64,000 nt of DNA from Thermotoga sp. Mc24 (GTDB lineage: Bacteria; Thermotogota; Thermotogae; Thermotogales; Thermotogaceae), in the NCBI RefSeq assembly GCF_000784835.1, contig NZ_JSFH01000011.1:62001-126000 (forward strand). Direction: 5' to 3'. This document shows, piece by piece, positions 63,787-64,000 of the stretch; the stretch's first letter is position 1; each line of letters begins with the position of its first letter. Under the pieces are notes generated by a model. That model was not told the origin of the DNA. It did no database searches and saw only the letters and a program-made list of their open reading frames with translations. Made by a program: the position numbers and the translations under genes.

Positions 63787-63790
63787 GATC

Positions 63791-64000
63791 TCACCTCAGC
63801 CTTTCGCTCACAATTTTCGCCACTTTCTGACCGGACAGAATCATTCCGCCGAAGATGGGGCCCATCCTTGGTCCACCGTAAACAGCGCAAACTGCCATCC
63901 CTGAAACGAGAAGCCCCGGGAAGATCTCACCGGTGTTATCCACCACGAATTTTTCCGCTTCATCGGCATCCATAGGAAACTCTGTTTTCATCTCTACGAG
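63791..64000 (-). CDS. thi4: Thi4-family thiazole synthase, C-terminal fragment (5' end outside window)
   Basis: The frame is open to base 64000, so only the last 69 residues are seen. [32 protein letters not shown], in parts, and [20 protein letters not shown] are strongly conserved in Thi4 and its archaeal homologs, which make the thiazole unit of thiamine from NAD, glycine and sulfide or a cysteine sulfur. The residue that decides suicidal or catalytic type is outside the window. It is 4 bases from thiC. Any thiamine riboswitch would lie upstream of the window. Confidence 0.92.
   Translation of the reverse strand, partial: LVEMKTEFPMDADEAEKFVVDNTGEIFPGLLVSGMAVCAVYGGPRMGPIFGGMILSGQKVAKIVSERLR

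Overview
The window looks like chromosome of a hyperthermophilic Thermotoga of the T. maritima / T. petrophila / T. naphthophila / RQ2 group. FtsZ, FtsA, NagA, the 1-Cys peroxiredoxin and the gene order (dnaJ, yqeH, era ... pilB, ftsZ, ftsA ... gyrB ... nagA ... thiC) match what I remember of T. maritima. FtsA differs at a few positions from my memory of the MSB8 protein, so I do not name the strain. Other signs are lysine/glutamate-rich proteins, very compact packing with ATGA/TGATG/TTGA overlaps, many GTG and TTG starts, strong GGAGGTG-type ribosome sites, and encoded CCA on both tRNAs. No gene-free stretch exceeds 300 bases. I see no insertion sequence, prophage or CRISPR array.

Layout. 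(1) 1-360 is the 3' end of dnaJ. (2) 357-21715 (minus) is one nearly gapless run of 23 genes: GTPases YqeH and Era, cytidine deaminase, a CorC/HlyC membrane protein, RlmH, a glutamate formiminotransferase-like protein, a response regulator with a degenerate GGDEF domain, a PEGA-repeat protein, a lipoprotein, RodA/FtsW, a membrane-anchored beta-rich protein, a PilB/GspE ATPase, FtsZ, FtsA, a reduced FtsQ/DivIB-like protein, GyrB, a DciA-like protein, a class IV aminotransferase, MtaB, a CBS protein, a PfkB kinase, a degenerate ABC ATPase and a 56-residue ORF. Division, envelope, secretion and translation genes are interleaved. (3) 21716-24940 (plus) is a radical-SAM pair plus TetR, with a ribosome-site hairpin and a candidate operator. 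(4) 24950-31839 (minus) holds pheST, tRNA-Ser(CGA), an iron alcohol dehydrogenase, a uracil permease, a WecG/TagA glycosyltransferase and tRNA-Leu(CAG), punctuated by terminators and two good promoters. (5) 31836-35792 is a MarR-centred efflux locus: an MMPL/RND exporter split by a frameshift at a slippery A7 site, and a divergent MATE exporter. (6) 35798-43500 (minus) is an amino-sugar operon: ROK regulator, NagZ-like glycosidase, ABC importer without ATPase, SIS protein, NagA. (7) 43523-50794 (minus) holds peroxiredoxin, a large Wzy/O-antigen-ligase-like protein, a WecA/MraY-family transferase, a PHP phosphoesterase and CTP synthase. (8) 50874-54909 (plus) is fabF-fabZ-fabK-bioY-fabD. (9) 54887-57443 holds a ComB-like phosphatase, a DUF1611 protein and a divergent PfkB kinase. 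(10) 57360-64000 (minus) is thi4-thiC-TIM barrel-thiDN-queF-vut-ABC exporter, tightly packed enough to be one transcript.

Most genes are conventional. The observations most worth a second look are: the A AAA AAG frameshift site in the MMPL exporter; RodA and perhaps Era starting at AUA/AUU; the shortened FtsQ candidate; a matched pair of GTTC-N7-GAAC sites in the marR/MATE promoters; the degenerate ABC ATPase with its unannotated small partner; the hairpin over the radical-SAM ribosome site; and an unassigned TIM-barrel gene translationally coupled on both sides inside the thiamine operon.
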